64,000 nt of DNA from Saccharina japonica (Eukaryota > Sar > Phaeophyceae > Laminariales > Laminariaceae), in the NCBI GenBank assembly GCA_008828725.1, contig MEHQ01003606.1, forward strand, positions 446,222 through 510,221, read 5' to 3'. The translations under genes and the position numbers were made by a program. Positions 48,025 to 60,675 of this stretch are shown one piece after another. The notes under the pieces were generated by a model. It was not told the DNA's origin. It saw nothing but the letters and a program-made list of their open reading frames with translations, and did not search any database. Every line of letters begins with the position of its first letter. Position 1 is the first letter of the stretch.

Positions 48025-48425
48025 AATGCACCGTGGAATAGCCATGGTACTGCCCCATAGCATTACCACGGAACCGCAGCCCATGGCAACTCCAATGTGC
48101 CACGGGACGGTCCATTGTAATTCCATGGTAAAGTCATGGCAATGCCATGGCACTGGCAAGCACTGTCATAAATTTACCATGTACCAGGTATGCACGGTGT
48201 CGCTATGAGTCACCATGACATTGTCATGGCAGGTCACGCCATTGCGACGACCATGCCATGACACACCATGGCAATGCTACGATGGCCCATGGAAATGCCA
48301 TGGTGTGTCATGACATTACCATGGTGTGCCATGAAGGTTAATGACAATGCTATGGCATGCCACGAAGGTTCATGGGAATCCATGGCAATGCCATGGTGAC
48401 CCATGGCAATACCACGATCTACCAC
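48025..48425. repeat. CCATGG/GCCATGGC palindrome array
   Basis: About 400 bp of words such as CCATGGCAATGCCATGG, spaced around 17 bp, with many full or one-off CCATGG palindromes. A shorter stretch of the same kind lies at 52935-53060. Confidence 0.85.
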
Positions 48426-48620
48426 ATTATTTTGCTTTTTAGGTTACTTCCATGAAAGTTTCAATGAAAGTAACCATGGTAGTACTACTTCCATGGAAGT
48501 GTTTTTAATTCCATGGAAGTAAACGGTCACTTCCATGAAGTGTTTTTTCACTTCCATGTGAGAAAATAAGTAAATCGATTTTTTACTTCCATGGAAGTAA
48601 ACCATGGAAGTGAGGGCATG
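48425..48620. repeat. ACTTCCATGGAAGT palindrome array
   Basis: Several copies of the 14-bp palindrome ACTTCCATGGAAGT and variants, separated by A/T-rich spacers. The same type of array plus its downstream flank occurs at 55930-56160. Confidence 0.88.
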
Positions 48621-48865
48621 AATGCCCCACCCAAAGTGGGTCCATGCCGATTACCAAAACTTGGACCAAATACAAACGGGATATTAAAAACCGGGTAGCG
48701 CGTATTAGTGGCCGAAAGCCCTCGTTTCAACGGAATACGAATGGAAGAAGTAAAATTCACTTCCATGGATGTAAATACGAAACGTGAAATAATGTGATGG
48801 ACCCGTGCCATGTCAATTCCATGGCAATGGCATGCATGCCATGCATGCCATGCAAAAGTCAAATA

Positions 48866-49308
48866 ACAGCCGATTTTCCTAATTGAGAATTGCCTTTCCG
48901 ATGAGAATGAAAATCGATTTTAGTACTTTGTTATTGTTTAAGGGTTGTATTTCGCTCACGATCAAAATTTGACCTAAAAAATATGTTCCTCGATGGTAGG
49001 TATCGATCCACGAAAAAAAAAAATGAAATAGGCCTTGACAGGCTCGAAAAATCAAGGATTTAAGGGAATTTGCATTTATGAGCGAGGTCCCTCGCCCATA
49101 AATACAGTTTTTCTGGGATCCTCGATATCTTGAGCCTGCCGATGCCGATTTCGTTTTTTTTTATGTCATCGACGGGTGTCACAACTGACAATAGTTGAAA
49201 GTGAGAAAAATGACTGTAAGGGAAGTACATCTCTTACAATTCAAAAACCAATATTTTCGATTTTCATTCTCATCGGAAAGGCAATTCTCAATTAGGAAAA
49301 TCGGCTGT
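48866..49308. mobile_element. Foldback MITE with perfect 52-bp terminal inverted repeats
   Basis: The 52 bases at 48866-48917 (starting ACAGCCGATTTTCCTAATTG) are an exact inverted match to 49257-49308. The 443-bp element also has internal inverted segments and a central hairpin near 49080-49104 (GCGAGG...CCTCGC). The six-base flanks are CAAATA on the left and CAAATG on the right, a possible target-site duplication with one change. No coding capacity. Confidence 0.9.
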
Positions 49309-50613
49309 CAAATGATGTACTGGAGATCCCCCGTAGAAGGCGACACACATTCGCGGGGACTCATGGAACACTGGAATATATAACGTTGGGGTTGGATTCA
49401 CCTGACGCTCCACCGTGCGCGGAGGCCGGACGCACTTCGGGCATTGAAGTTCGTAGTTTTTTTTTTTTCATATTTGGAGAACACAGGCTTAGGGTTGGGG
49501 AACGATACACACTGACACCACACGTATGCAGTCATAACGGGGAACAAACGCAATACATGGCAAAGGTTACGGGTAGGCGGTCAAATTGAGGGATAGTTTT
49601 TGCAGCCGCTCAGAGCCAATTGACCGAGTAACTACTGTAGCCTAATTGTTTTCAGTTTCAAGATTGCACGCTTCTTGGTTTCGCGATATGCACGCACTGA
49701 ACAATATTGTTTGCTACGCTACGCCGATAAATAAGTTGCAAACACAAAATAGTCCAATCGGCCAGGAATAACATTTACCTGTCCCAAATCCTCGTAGCCA
49801 GCTTGACGAAGTTTACCTTAAACTCTTACAGCCCACGTTCTTGCCCCTGACAGGAACATATTGATGGTTGCGTCTATTAATACATTGCTGGCGTGGGTAA
49901 TGTTGGCCGTCCCACAAACAGAGCGTGGCCACATCTTATCGATTGTCGTATATACGAGCAAACACATCAACACGAGTACACACATAGCATTTAAAATAGT
50001 GGTGATACGTTTCATATTGGCACGTTACGCTTGACCCCAAGCCTAACTGTAGCCCATGTTAGTGACCTGATGGCCACTATCAGATGCGTACCGGTCCCCT
50101 ACCGCACTACAGTGCACCAAGCAATATCTGAGGGTTCTCACAAAAGGAGCTGTATAGCCCACCCAACAGCTGACCTTGTGAATCGTCAGAGTGCAACCCG
50201 AGGAGCAATGCCATGGCGTAGGTATATATCGAAACATACCATTATCGTACGAGTAGTGTCAAACACAAACTAATCGTTGGAGTACTTATGGTATCGGGCA
50301 TTTCGTCAATTGAGGAGTATACTACTGTAATAGTCTACCGTATCAGTGAGTCATACATAGTTTGGCCAAACAGTGCTACTCTATCGTAGCAAGCATCATC
50401 CCCTTGAAAACTGACACCCCTACTCGCATACAAGCTTCCACCAAACTGGCTGTATCAACACCGTGTTTGAGGCGCAACTGCCGCCTTCACTTTGTCGGAG
50501 ATAGCCGCCCCCTCCTTCCCCTACCCATTCAAACTAACTCGTGCCATTCTGTGCGATAGCGTCGGGCCGCTGCGCTGTTCATGGAAGCCTGGCCTTAGGA
50601 CAAACCGAAAACG

Positions 50614-52498
50614 CTATTCCTGCCTCGTGCCCGAACAAAGTTGCGATTCAAACGCGTCAAATTTACGCTGAAGGCGGGATGCAATTACATCTCCACCCTC
50701 GTACAGTAGCGACTCGGTTGTCTTGGCGTGCGGCTCTGCAAGCGCAACAAACGAATTATCCAGAACTTTAGCCACATCTGCATTCGGTGCCACAAAGTTC
50801 GCGACCGAAGCGGATTGGTTCGCATCGCCAATACGGTTATAGTCAAAACACACCACAAATCCTGGATCAAGCTCTCCGAGGAAGGAGTGCACCACGGCGA
50901 TATCCGTAAGCAAGACTTGCATGTACTGCATGTACTTTTCTTGTGGCGTTGAGTTCCCCTCGTTGTGTAGCCCGCTGCAACGACGTCCAACCGTAGCCCG
51001 ATGTAGAGCGAGGGGACGGACAGACACAAGCGCAGGCACAAACACACGATTGATGTTAGTGCATAGCTCTATGAAGACAAGAGTTGATAGAGACCAGGAG
51101 GGTAAGGCCGAGTTGGGGCAAACGCACGTCAAACATGAGTGCCTCAAGCATGACGCCGTCGACCCAGACGATAAAACTACTCTAACTAATGAGACGTGAT
51201 TGGTCGTTCTTTTTGTCGCACAAATCTTCAACGCTTTGAGCCAAATCAAGTCCATACCGGTTGGTGTCGCACCCACAGGTATCACCTGCACGAGGATCCG
51301 CATCTAGTTTCAGATAGTTTGTTGGTGTACTCTTTTCGTTTTGACACTACGCCAGCAAATGTTTGTGCACCAGCCAAAGACATTCTTCCATATACACACG
51401 GCCCATCTGTACGCGAACACCCCCCGATCCGCTTGTATACTAAACGTGACTGTCCAGGATGATGGTTTGACCAGGCTTACAGTACGGCATGTCGACCACA
51501 GCGCCAACAGAACAATGGTAACATGTGGGTATCTCTTCGTCGTGTAACGGTAAGCACAAGTTACATTACAACCGACCGCATATTTGTTTTACAGCTTCAA
51601 CAGGTACTGCTGTCTGCGTGAAAATCGGTATTGTCATACACTTTCCGTCAGTATAACGTCGTGTAACGAAGGGCCTACGGTAGTTTTTGCGTATGCAATC
51701 ATCTTTTTCCAGCACGTGGAAATATCTGACACATGACGTTTACACCGGTGACACTACTAAAGCTCTACCTGGTACTCGTGTTTATACAACCTACTGTCTA
51801 GGTCAGAATGCTCGCCGTCTGACGAAGTGATACGATCAGTACCATCCACGACACAAAGTAGTGATATGACACGAGAGGAATACAGTTTGAGGGTCATAAC
51901 GTTTTATCAGTCGTGTCAGTCCTACTCACTTTTGGAATTTCCGATGAACGGTTACTGAAATGAGAAGATCAGTGGCAGACCGCTTCATATACAAGACCCG
52001 AAAGTCCACACCCTCCTCTTCCGCGACCTCCGCCAGGATGCGCAGGTCGATGTAGTTGAGTCCTTTGTTGGGGCCGAAGGCATAGGGATACGATAATCTG
52101 CCAGGAAACAACAACATCGTTCCTGGATGGTCCAGCTCGGCGCCACGCTGAGCTAGCTTACGCATCTCGCCCCTCGCACTGTCGAGCGCTTCGCTATAGC
52201 GGGGTACACCCTGCCCCATAGAATATGGGAGTTGGTAGAATTCAGCGCTGAAGTCTTCAGGGGGGACTCGAACAAGGCGTCCATTGTGGCGGAACATGTG
52301 CTTGTTGACTCGGTCAACGTAGTGGTGTCCTGTGCCCTCTATTCCAACCACGTACACCAAGCGAAGTTTCGAGCTGAAAACTGTCTTTGGGAGGATGGGG
52401 GTATAGTTTTCCTCAGGCGTGACTTCGAGAGAGACCGGTGTGGCCGCCACAAACACGGTCATCGCCGCCCAAGCGATGATGGTATTCAAAAGCCTCAT
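50614..52498 (-). CDS. Sulfotransferase-like P-loop protein with N-terminal signal/anchor
   Basis: Two exons on the - strand: 52498-51930 and 50974-50614, separated by a 955-bp intron with GTGAGT donor and TGCAG acceptor. The split codon AA+C joins in frame and gives 309 residues. The first about 20 residues (MRLLNTIIAWAAMTVFVAAT) are a signal peptide or membrane anchor, so the rest is probably lumenal. LRLVYVVGIEGTGHHYV (about 46-61) has the hydrophobic strand plus Gly-rich loop of the 5'-phosphosulfate-binding site. RVLYMKRSATDLLISVTVHR resembles the strand-loop-Ser segment that binds the 3'-phosphate of PAPS. Exon 2 reads EKYMQYMQVLLTDIAVVHSF. If correct, it would transfer sulfate from PAPS to a glycan or protein in the Golgi; the acceptor cannot be guessed. 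The frame is open upstream of the chosen ATG to 52591, with a possible acceptor CTTGCAG near 52574, so an additional 5' exon is possible. It could instead be another P-loop family. Confidence 0.68.
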
Positions 52499-55400
52499 GG
52501 CCACGGCCACTCTGCGCGAACAAGTACCTAACACGCGTGTGAGGTTGCGCACGGGCGCACTCGCCTCGGCCTTGACCTGCAAGTTGTTCACAAACGCGAG
52601 TTCAGATTGCGGTAATTTAGCGACTCACGATATGGTAAACACTTTTCGTGAGGGATAAAGAGCTTAAATATCGTACCGGAAAGTAACGTATTACCAAAGC
52701 GGGTAGACAAAGGCTCTATGACACAGCCACACCTCTGGCTGTAAGTAGCATTCGCACTCCAGATTTATGTTGGTTTCCTAGCCCCCGTGTTTCAAACAGT
52801 TTATATCTCTTAATTCTCCCTGGGAAACATGTGCTGAACCCGTTCATACAGCGTGCTGTGTGCTCACGCGATGTGTACACGTTAAGGCACTATACAAGTT
52901 CCCTTGGAACCGTCAAGCCAGTGGGTGCGACTTTTTGTGGCATGCCATGGCAGTGCTCATGGCAAGTCACGGCAGTGCCATGGCATACCGTGTCATTTTC
53001 CATGACAAACCACGACACGACTGCCATGGCAAGCCCTACTGCACGCCACGGCACGAAGCATGACCATCATGAGACCGGTCAATCAAGTGATTGGCATTTG
53101 CGCTCCGTGCGTTAGAATCCCCCCTGATCCTGCCTTCACTTGATGGACCGGTCAAATGACGGATGGCGCTTCGGGCTCGGTGTCTCTGGCGGTTCCTGCG
53201 AAGGGTGAACTGTGTTTTCGCATCTTGTGAAGGGGATGGGGTACGAAGGGCATCGGGTGGCATTTTAGCGCACGAAGCGCGACAGGTCATTCACTTGATA
53301 GGTCAAGTGGGGGGTCTTCCTTCATGCCCCGGCGGCACCTCTGGCAATCCAGGCGGCCTATTACGTGGTCGATTATGTAATCTTCATGCGTTTTGGAAAG
53401 TTTTTCTGTCTCAAGTATGGTATTCCCCTAGGGGTTAATCACGCTTGACTGCAAGCCTAAAGTTAGGATGGTATGGTGCTATGGATGATTCTGTTGTCGT
53501 CGGTAAAGGCTGGCGATTGGCGATTGCCAAGTTTCCCGGTAAGTGACGGACACTCAGCGGCTATTGGTCGATAGGTTGCAGAGTCAATTGCGGTCGAGAT
53601 AATGTTTTTTTCCATCACATTTAGTATTTTCGCCCTTCGTTTTTCCCTAGTCTTAACTCAGATCCGGGATCACAATGTAGGCTCTCCCTCCTCCTCTCCC
53701 ACTACGGTTCTTGCCTTGCAGTTTTATGGCCAGAAGACTTCACCACTTTCTTCCCTCGTCGACTCGCATCGAATTGCGCCTACCCACGCTACTATTAATA
53801 GGCGCTCTCAGCAGTTTATTCCGAATTTTTAAATATTTTTTTGTAAATAAATTCAATCGTCCGACCCACCTAACCCCAATAATGGCTACCGATAGATACC
53901 ACACACAATATATGGTGGTCGACAATGATCATCGGCGGGCACAGCACACATACTAATGTTGTTGTGGATATTGCTTATCGATTGACAGCACACTAATAGG
54001 AATGAATGTGGATTCAGCATGGGTACCAGGTCTTAACTGGTGTGTACGCTGTAGGCTCGCTTGCTGATGACCAGTCCAGACACAGTCTAAACTAGGAAAG
54101 CGCGAAGCTCACGGTCAAGTGAGCTTGTACGAGAAGCTTCAAATAGAAGAGAAGAAAAGAAGAAGGCGACCCCAGGCCTTAGAGATGGTTATGTCTAGCA
54201 GGCATGGCTATCGTGAAGAGCATGGTTTAGAAGAGAGCTGAAGAGGAGAGACAGAGTGCGCGTGCAAACGCGCTCCTGTTCCTCTGACCCCCTTGATGAT
54301 CGCGAACAGTAACACGCACCACGATCTTGAATCGCAAACATCAACATGCCCTTGCTACGATAGCTTTCGTCAGGTAACGTAACGACAATCGTGTCCGATC
54401 TTGTACGCCGTCTCTATACGGTAATACCTACTGTACCACACAGAACAACCAGACCACATACGACAGCCCATCAATTATTCAGCATCGTGTTTACTTGGCG
54501 GAATGTTGTTCCACACGTGGATACTGTACTGAGCAACTAAACAACTTACGATATAGTAGACACCAGATACGACAACGTATTAATTGCCCTGCATACCCTT
54601 ACTGGCTTGGTAAATTAACTCTTAATGGTCACTATTGGATATCTCGAGGATCCAACTCTTGAGCATGAGCTACGTACGCATACTACATATAATTTCTCCG
54701 TGTTTATCCAATGACGACAAATGGCGCTGCGCTATGATGCCGCTCGTTCTCTACGATATGAACACTTGTACTGCAGATTTGCTATATGCTACCAGAGAGT
54801 ACTCGGTATGTATTCAAGTGCACACAAGAGTAAAATGCCTTCTGGTACGTACTGGTACTATTACCACATGAAAACCGTGATACGGAACAGCTCACTGCTC
54901 CTAGATGGGTACTACCTACTGATGCAATACGAGCAACGTGGTAGTAGATAACCCTGTGTTATCCAGCAGGAAATATATGATCTCAATTACTCCTTAAATA
55001 TGTGTCCTATCTAATACGACCCCTCGATGTGTTAATACATCAAATTGAATCGAAATTCAACTCTGTAAGTATGCACTGGTTACTTCTGCGTTACATGCCA
55101 TACCCAAAAACTCACACAACAACAGTGATGCTAGTTGTTGCGGGGGAAATATTCAACATGCGATACTGAAAGTTGACTCATTCTGCTACGATACCCGGGG
55201 GATTACACAAAACAAGGGCATATAAGGTATCCTGCTCTGTTACTGTACGCGTTTCTGCATGTGTTATGCAAGTTAAGCTATCAGTCCATAATAATACTAC
55301 AGTAGAATAATCAAACGTGGACTATATTTCAGTCAGTTACGTTGTAGTAGATAACCCTGTGTTATCCAGCAGCGAATAGATGATCCCGGTTACTGCTAAA

Positions 55401-55929
55401 ATAGGTGTAATCTGTAATACACACTATCCCCAGTCATTGCCGCACATGCAATGTCGTCTATTACTAGCCAACAAATCAATGTCATCCACGCCTATATACC
55501 CCTACATACAGTAATATACAAGAGGGTATGGTGGGTGAAGTTCGTGAATTTTTTACTCGAGCTGTGAACTACTTGCTGCAGTTGCCACCTCCGAGGCACA
55601 CCATATTGCACACCATACCGACAAAAACTAATGCTTTTAACTATTCTCTGTCCTCTACTAACTATTTGACAGCAATGCCACATTTTGTGATACACCGCTG
55701 TAACGGCAGCAATAGGTTAATGGTATATCTTAATAGCAATGAGTGAATGGCATATTACCTGGTACAGTAAATTCGGGAGTCAACATATTGGAACGACGTG
55801 ATCGAAGAGATGTGGTTCTACAGTACTATAATAGTATAAACCGAAACTACTGGGTCAGAATGCAGCACATGAGATCCTCCTCTTCCAAGGCGCCCAAACG
55901 CCAAGCCGTCGAGGCTTTTGAGAAACGGA

Positions 55930-56160
55930 AATTTGCTTCCATGGGGAAGTAAATATTCTTCACTTCCTCCATGGAAGGAAGTAAAACAATATTTTTATTC
56001 GATTTTTACTTCGGAATCCATGGAATGGAACAAAACATGTTCCAGAGGAGCGAAATATTTTTCCATGAAAACAAAAATTGCTTCCATGGAAGTAAAATTT
56101 TACTTCCACACACGGAAGTGCACACACACAAAAAGTGAAATTATGTGGTAGACCCGAGAC
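55930..56160. repeat. Second TTCCATGGAAGT array and flank
   Basis: TTCCATGGAAGTAAA variants, followed by GTGAAATTATGTGGTAGACC, which matches the flank of the array at 48780 (GTGAAATAATGTGATGGACC). It is immediately followed by foldback copy B. Confidence 0.82.
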
Positions 56161-57120
56161 GAATGAATGCCGCTTGCAATATCCACTCCAATGTAACATA
56201 TTTGGAACCCTACTGACCGCCATGAACAGTGTAGAGGCTGACATAGCCAGGTTTTAAATTGATAGGTTCTAGGGCAGGTGCTAGCCCTCAAAATGTGTTC
56301 CGACCGCCCACGGGTCTTAGAAAAGGCCACAAAAACCAGGCGTTTCCGTAGGAAAAAAACGTTTGTGTTCTTCATCTTTTTCTGAACGACCCGGTTCCAG
56401 GTACTTCAAGGCATGTCTACAATCAATTTCACGCAAATCTTCGACGATCTGACTGCGTAGGGCTAATATCATGTCATTTTAATGCCCGAAGCTGATCTGA
56501 CACTTAAACTAAGCAATTGCCAGGCAAGTGCATAATACGCGTGCTTTCCGCACAAACACCCGACGCATGCTACGATAGAGATGCACCATGTTTTTTTCTG
56601 AGCTCCTCACTTAAGGAGCGTTATATATCTCAACGAAAAAAGGATTTTGGAGGAAAATAAAAGTGGCTGCCGGATGCGAAATATCATGACCCAAGTATGG
56701 TCTGAAACATTGTTCGTCACAATAATGAAAGTCCGACGAATTTGAGTTAAGAAGCCTGATCGTTCAGAAAACGATTCAGCCAAAAAGTGCTACCTCTACC
56801 GTAGCACGCGTCACCCGAATGTTCAAGCCGTTTTTTTAGAGATAGACCCTGAAACCTTTGCACATGTGTTCTCTGGGCCCCTGTCGAGACCTTGACGAAC
56901 GGTGTGTGTGTTTTCGTCGGGAATTTGGGGTTTCTTACCATCCAAACATCAAAGTCCCAAAACTAAAACAAATATCTGGCGAAAAAGAAGGAGGAAGAAA
57001 ACACAGAGTCGAGAGGGGTTCGTACTCATAGAACACGCGCGCATTTTTTATGGACCGATCTCCCAAAAATAGCGTGAACTCTGACTCTGAACTGGTTTGG
57101 CTCGTTCACCTTGAACCAGC
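56160..57120. mobile_element. Foldback element, diverged copy B
   Basis: Shares with copy A the words GACCGCCATGAACAGTG, CAGGCGTTTCCGTAGGAAAA, GAGATAGACCCTGAAA and the end TGAACCAGCCTGT, in the same order. Arms are heavily mutated, so it is an older insertion. Confidence 0.65.
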
Positions 57121-58649
57121 CTGTACGGTCCGAGGCCGGGTCTGCCGCTGCAGCCGGGTGGAAATACCGAAATACCTGGTAACGATTATATATTATAACT
57201 TAAAACCCTTTGGCGCATTGAGAGGGGGAACATGTCACCAAAACGTTATAACCACGCGGACATACAAATTAAACCAAAGACGATTGCAGCGTCGGCCACA
57301 CCAAACAAAGACCTATTAATACGATAATGCTCTACGACACCCCGTACGCGGGCACTGCTGTACGGGATGGGCCGGCAGTGCAACGTAGAGAAGTGTACTC
57401 GTACTCGTACAACACACGCAGCAGATGGGACGCATCATGCAACAATAGACGCGAGGTGCACCATGTTTTTTATGAGGTTCCTCGCTTCCGGAGCTCTATA
57501 CCTGATGGTAAAAAAAGTGCTACCCGGTTTGACCCGATGAACAATCTCCTGCCCTAACGATCCAACAAAACATATTCAGACAATATCAACACAAAAAACA
57601 AATGAAATTCTGACGATTTTGGGTTGAGGAGCCCCTTCATCCAGAAACGTATTCAGCCTAAAGTGTTACAGCAGTACTTCTATGGTAGCAAGCGCCGTGG
57701 CCTTTTTTACCGCTGCGCGCTATTTCTATGATAGGTGCGTGGTAAGGGCTAGGCTCTATGAATAATTACCGTACCCCTTGGGTGCCGCTATGCCGCTATG
57801 ATATACCCGGCTTCCAAAAGGATACAGTACGCGACAGATGATCATAATCTCCTATTTTGGTTGAGACTCGCGTCTTATCTTCTCTCCGACTTCAGCAGAA
57901 ATGCTCATGTCCACATTATTATTTCGCAAAAGGGTACAGAACGCCAAATTCTTAAAAACCAAATGCTTATATTCCAAAGGCGTTCCAAACGCCATTTTAG
58001 CTTTACAAAGGCTTACGTACGACTATTTTTTCTTGAGCGATTGTTGTTAAGATATACAGTTCATAGTTTTTCTTGAGCTGTTGTTACTAAGTAATATATA
58101 CAGTTCAGCATAGTCGACGTCTGAGGCGTGTCCTTCCGTCAAAGCACCCCGCCCATGGACAAAGCCATGCGAAGCCCCCCCTCGCTACGGACATCAACAC
58201 GGCGTTCAAGGATGCCCGTTGAGTGACAAGAAGTGTCGGTCAAGGATCCCTCCCTCGGCCTTCAACTCGGCAAGCGCCGGAGAGTCCTTTAAAACGTTGC
58301 GGGATACATTAATCGCCGCGGACCCTCACCACGGCAAATCGTCCGCCACACAATCCAGCGCAGGTCGAGGCATTTAAATCCTCTGTTCCAAGTGTCCACA
58401 GTACTGTACACAGTCCTTTGCTGTACAAGCGACACAACATGTACAAGCAACAAGCAGTGCGCCGAGCTCAAGCAATACACCGGGCTGATTGCATTGGCAT
58501 CGCTGGGGAAGGGGTGGGAATCAAGGATTTTCATTTTTTTGCTGACGGGACGGTATTGACGGTAGTAACAACTGGACAGGATAGTAAAACCGCCGTCGAA
58601 ATGAAACCGCTGTGCCGTCTCGCTCCGTGGACAATGTCACCTACCGTTA

Positions 58650-59270
58650 ACTCGTACCGTCCCGTCCCGCCCATACAAAATTTCCCGTTGCACTTTACCG
58701 TCCCGTCCCGCCGAGAAAAACTCCCCTTACCGTCCGGTCCCGCCGACTAAACCTGCCTCTGATACGCCCGCCCCGCCGTCAAAAACTGCCCCTACCGTCC
58801 CGTCCAGCTATTGCCGTCACCCCTTCCCGTCGATATACCGTTAATACTGATACTTCTTCTGTCCGTCAAATATGTCGGGAAGGCGGCGGCTGTGACGGAA
58901 CGGCCGTCTAGACTTAATGCAGTCTGAACATTATTATTATTTACGAGATTATCCCATCCCGACGAGAAAAAAAATATGTACCGTCCCAGCTCGCCGAGAA
59001 AAAGAGATGTGACGTCTCGTCCCGTCCACCAAACAACAATTCTGGCTCGTCCCGTCGTGAAAATATATATTTACCGTTTCCGTCCGCATCATGAGAAACA
59101 AAAGCCATTGTACTATTGTACCGCCCCGTCCCGCCTAGAATTTTCACACCAACCGTCCCGTCCCGCCACGTTCCGCCCCGTCCAGAAAACTATAGTTTCA
59201 ATTGTTTTACCGTCCCGTCGTCAATTGTTTTCCCGTCAAACATGTCAAAACAGTCCCGTCCCGTTCTGTC
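58650..59270. repeat. CCGTCCCGTCCCGCC C-rich degenerate repeat
   Basis: Irregular repeat of CCGTCCCGTCCCGCC with A/T-rich spacers (AGAAAA, CAAAA) every 30-60 bp. The opposite strand is G-rich. Confidence 0.85.
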
Positions 59271-59364
59271 TCGAATATTATCAGACATACAAAAGCGTTC
59301 AAGGGGGAAAACACAAATGTTGGTTTATTTTGTATTCACCAGGGTTTGTCATGGGTCGACGCTG

Positions 59365-59665
59365 ATGGGCCGGCCCGGCCCGTCAACTTTTCAGAGTATG
59401 GGCCGCGGCCCGGCCCGGCCCGGCCCACCAACTTTTCAGAGGGTGGGCCGCGGCCCGGCCCAGCCCATCACATTTTCAAACATTCACGGCCCGGTCCGGC
59501 CCGGCCCATCGTTTTTCCACAAGTCTCGGCCCGGCCCGGCCCGGCCCATCACATGGCAGCGAGCCCCATGAGACCCGGGCTCTATATGGGCTGGCCCGAC
59601 AATTTTCCTGGGCCGGCCCGTGAATTTGACGGGCCGGCCCATGGCCCGGCCCATGTCTTGTCCCG
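59365..59665. repeat. GGCCCGGCCCGGCCCATCA tandem repeat, block 1
   Basis: About six 45-57-bp units of GGCCGCGGCCCGGCCCGGCC plus CATCA and a TTTTCA-type spacer. Unbroken frames such as RPGPARPI arise from the repeat. Confidence 0.9.
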
Positions 59666-59891
59666 TATTAAAAGGTGCATGAGTGTACGCTGACGTGATT
59701 TTGGTACAAATAATTGTTGATTTTTCGTTGTATTTTCGCATTTTCCCGTCTGGATTTGGAGGGACACCTGTTTTCGGCCCATGAGACAGGCCTAACCAGT
59801 ACCCACAACGAGTACTCACACAAGTCGGCTCCATCAACGACTTTGTGCAATGGCTTCCGTCCCGACTGTGGACCACCACCTCTTTGTGCTG

Positions 59892-60040
59892 ATGCAAAAC
59901 ACCCGTAGCAGCAGCAACAGCAGCAGCACGTGCAGCTACTGCTGCTGCGATACAACATGCTGCTGCAACACCCGGTACTGCTGCAATAGTACATGATGTT
60001 GCAACACCCGGTACTACTGCTGCAGTGCATTCCGCTGCCG
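59892..60040. repeat. GCAGCAGCAACAGC/GCTGCTGCAACACCCGGTACT repeat
   Basis: CAG/CTG-rich segment with two copies of TGCTGCAACACCCGGTACTGCTGC-like sequence. It separates the two GC-rich blocks. Confidence 0.85.
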
Positions 60041-60354
60041 CGGGACGAAGCAGGGCAAGAGCGTCATGCTGCCTTCATCGCGGAGACGGCGATAAGTGTC
60101 GTCTGTACACCCAAGGTTTTCATCCGACATTTGCACAAGGCATCATAGTACCCGAGGCGATTTGCCAGAGATTCATGGTACGAACGTAGCTGGTTTTAGC
60201 GGACAGCAACCCAAGTACACCCCAAAAGTCGTAGCTGTAGCAGTATTACACCACATATCATAGGCCGCGGCCTGGGCGGACCTGTCAAAACACGTGGGCC
60301 ACCTCATGGGCACAGTGGAGGCCGTAGTAGCAGTATCAGTAGCACACCATATCT

Positions 60355-60675
60355 CATGGGCAGCGGTCCGGGCCGGCCCGTCAAAACACATGGGGCCGCT
60401 TCATGGGCCGGGTGGAGCGGCCCATGAAGAGCCCACATCTCATGGGCCGCGGCCCGGCCCGGTCCATCAAATTTCGAAAGGATGGGCTGCGGCCCGGCCC
60501 TGCCCATCAAGTTTTCAGAGGATGGGCCGCGGCCCGGCCCGGCCCATCATTTTTTCGAAAGTCTCGGCCCGGCCCGGCCCGGCCCATCACTTTCACGAAA
60601 GTCTCATCCCGGCCCGGCCCGGCCCGTCACAATTTTCAGATCGGCCCGGCCTGGCCCGGCCCGGACAAACGGCCT
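60355..60675. repeat. GGCCCGGCCCGGCCCATCA tandem repeat, block 2
   Basis: Same unit and same orientation as block 1, including the GAAAGTCTC spacer variants, about 700 bp downstream. Confidence 0.9.

Larger units (their letters stand above)
46132..50613. other. Gene-poor region downstream of UNC45
   Basis: Holds the UNC45 3' flank (AATAAA at 46870), weak minus-strand frames between 47050 and 48115, palindromic CCATGG arrays (48025-48810) and a foldback MITE (48866-49308). From 49309 to 50613 no gene or clear repeat was seen. Confidence 0.5.

Noticed and set aside
47450..48115. Decayed copia-type retrotransposon on the minus strand
   Set aside because: Composition is protein-like, but no protease, integrase or reverse-transcriptase motif and no long terminal repeats were found.
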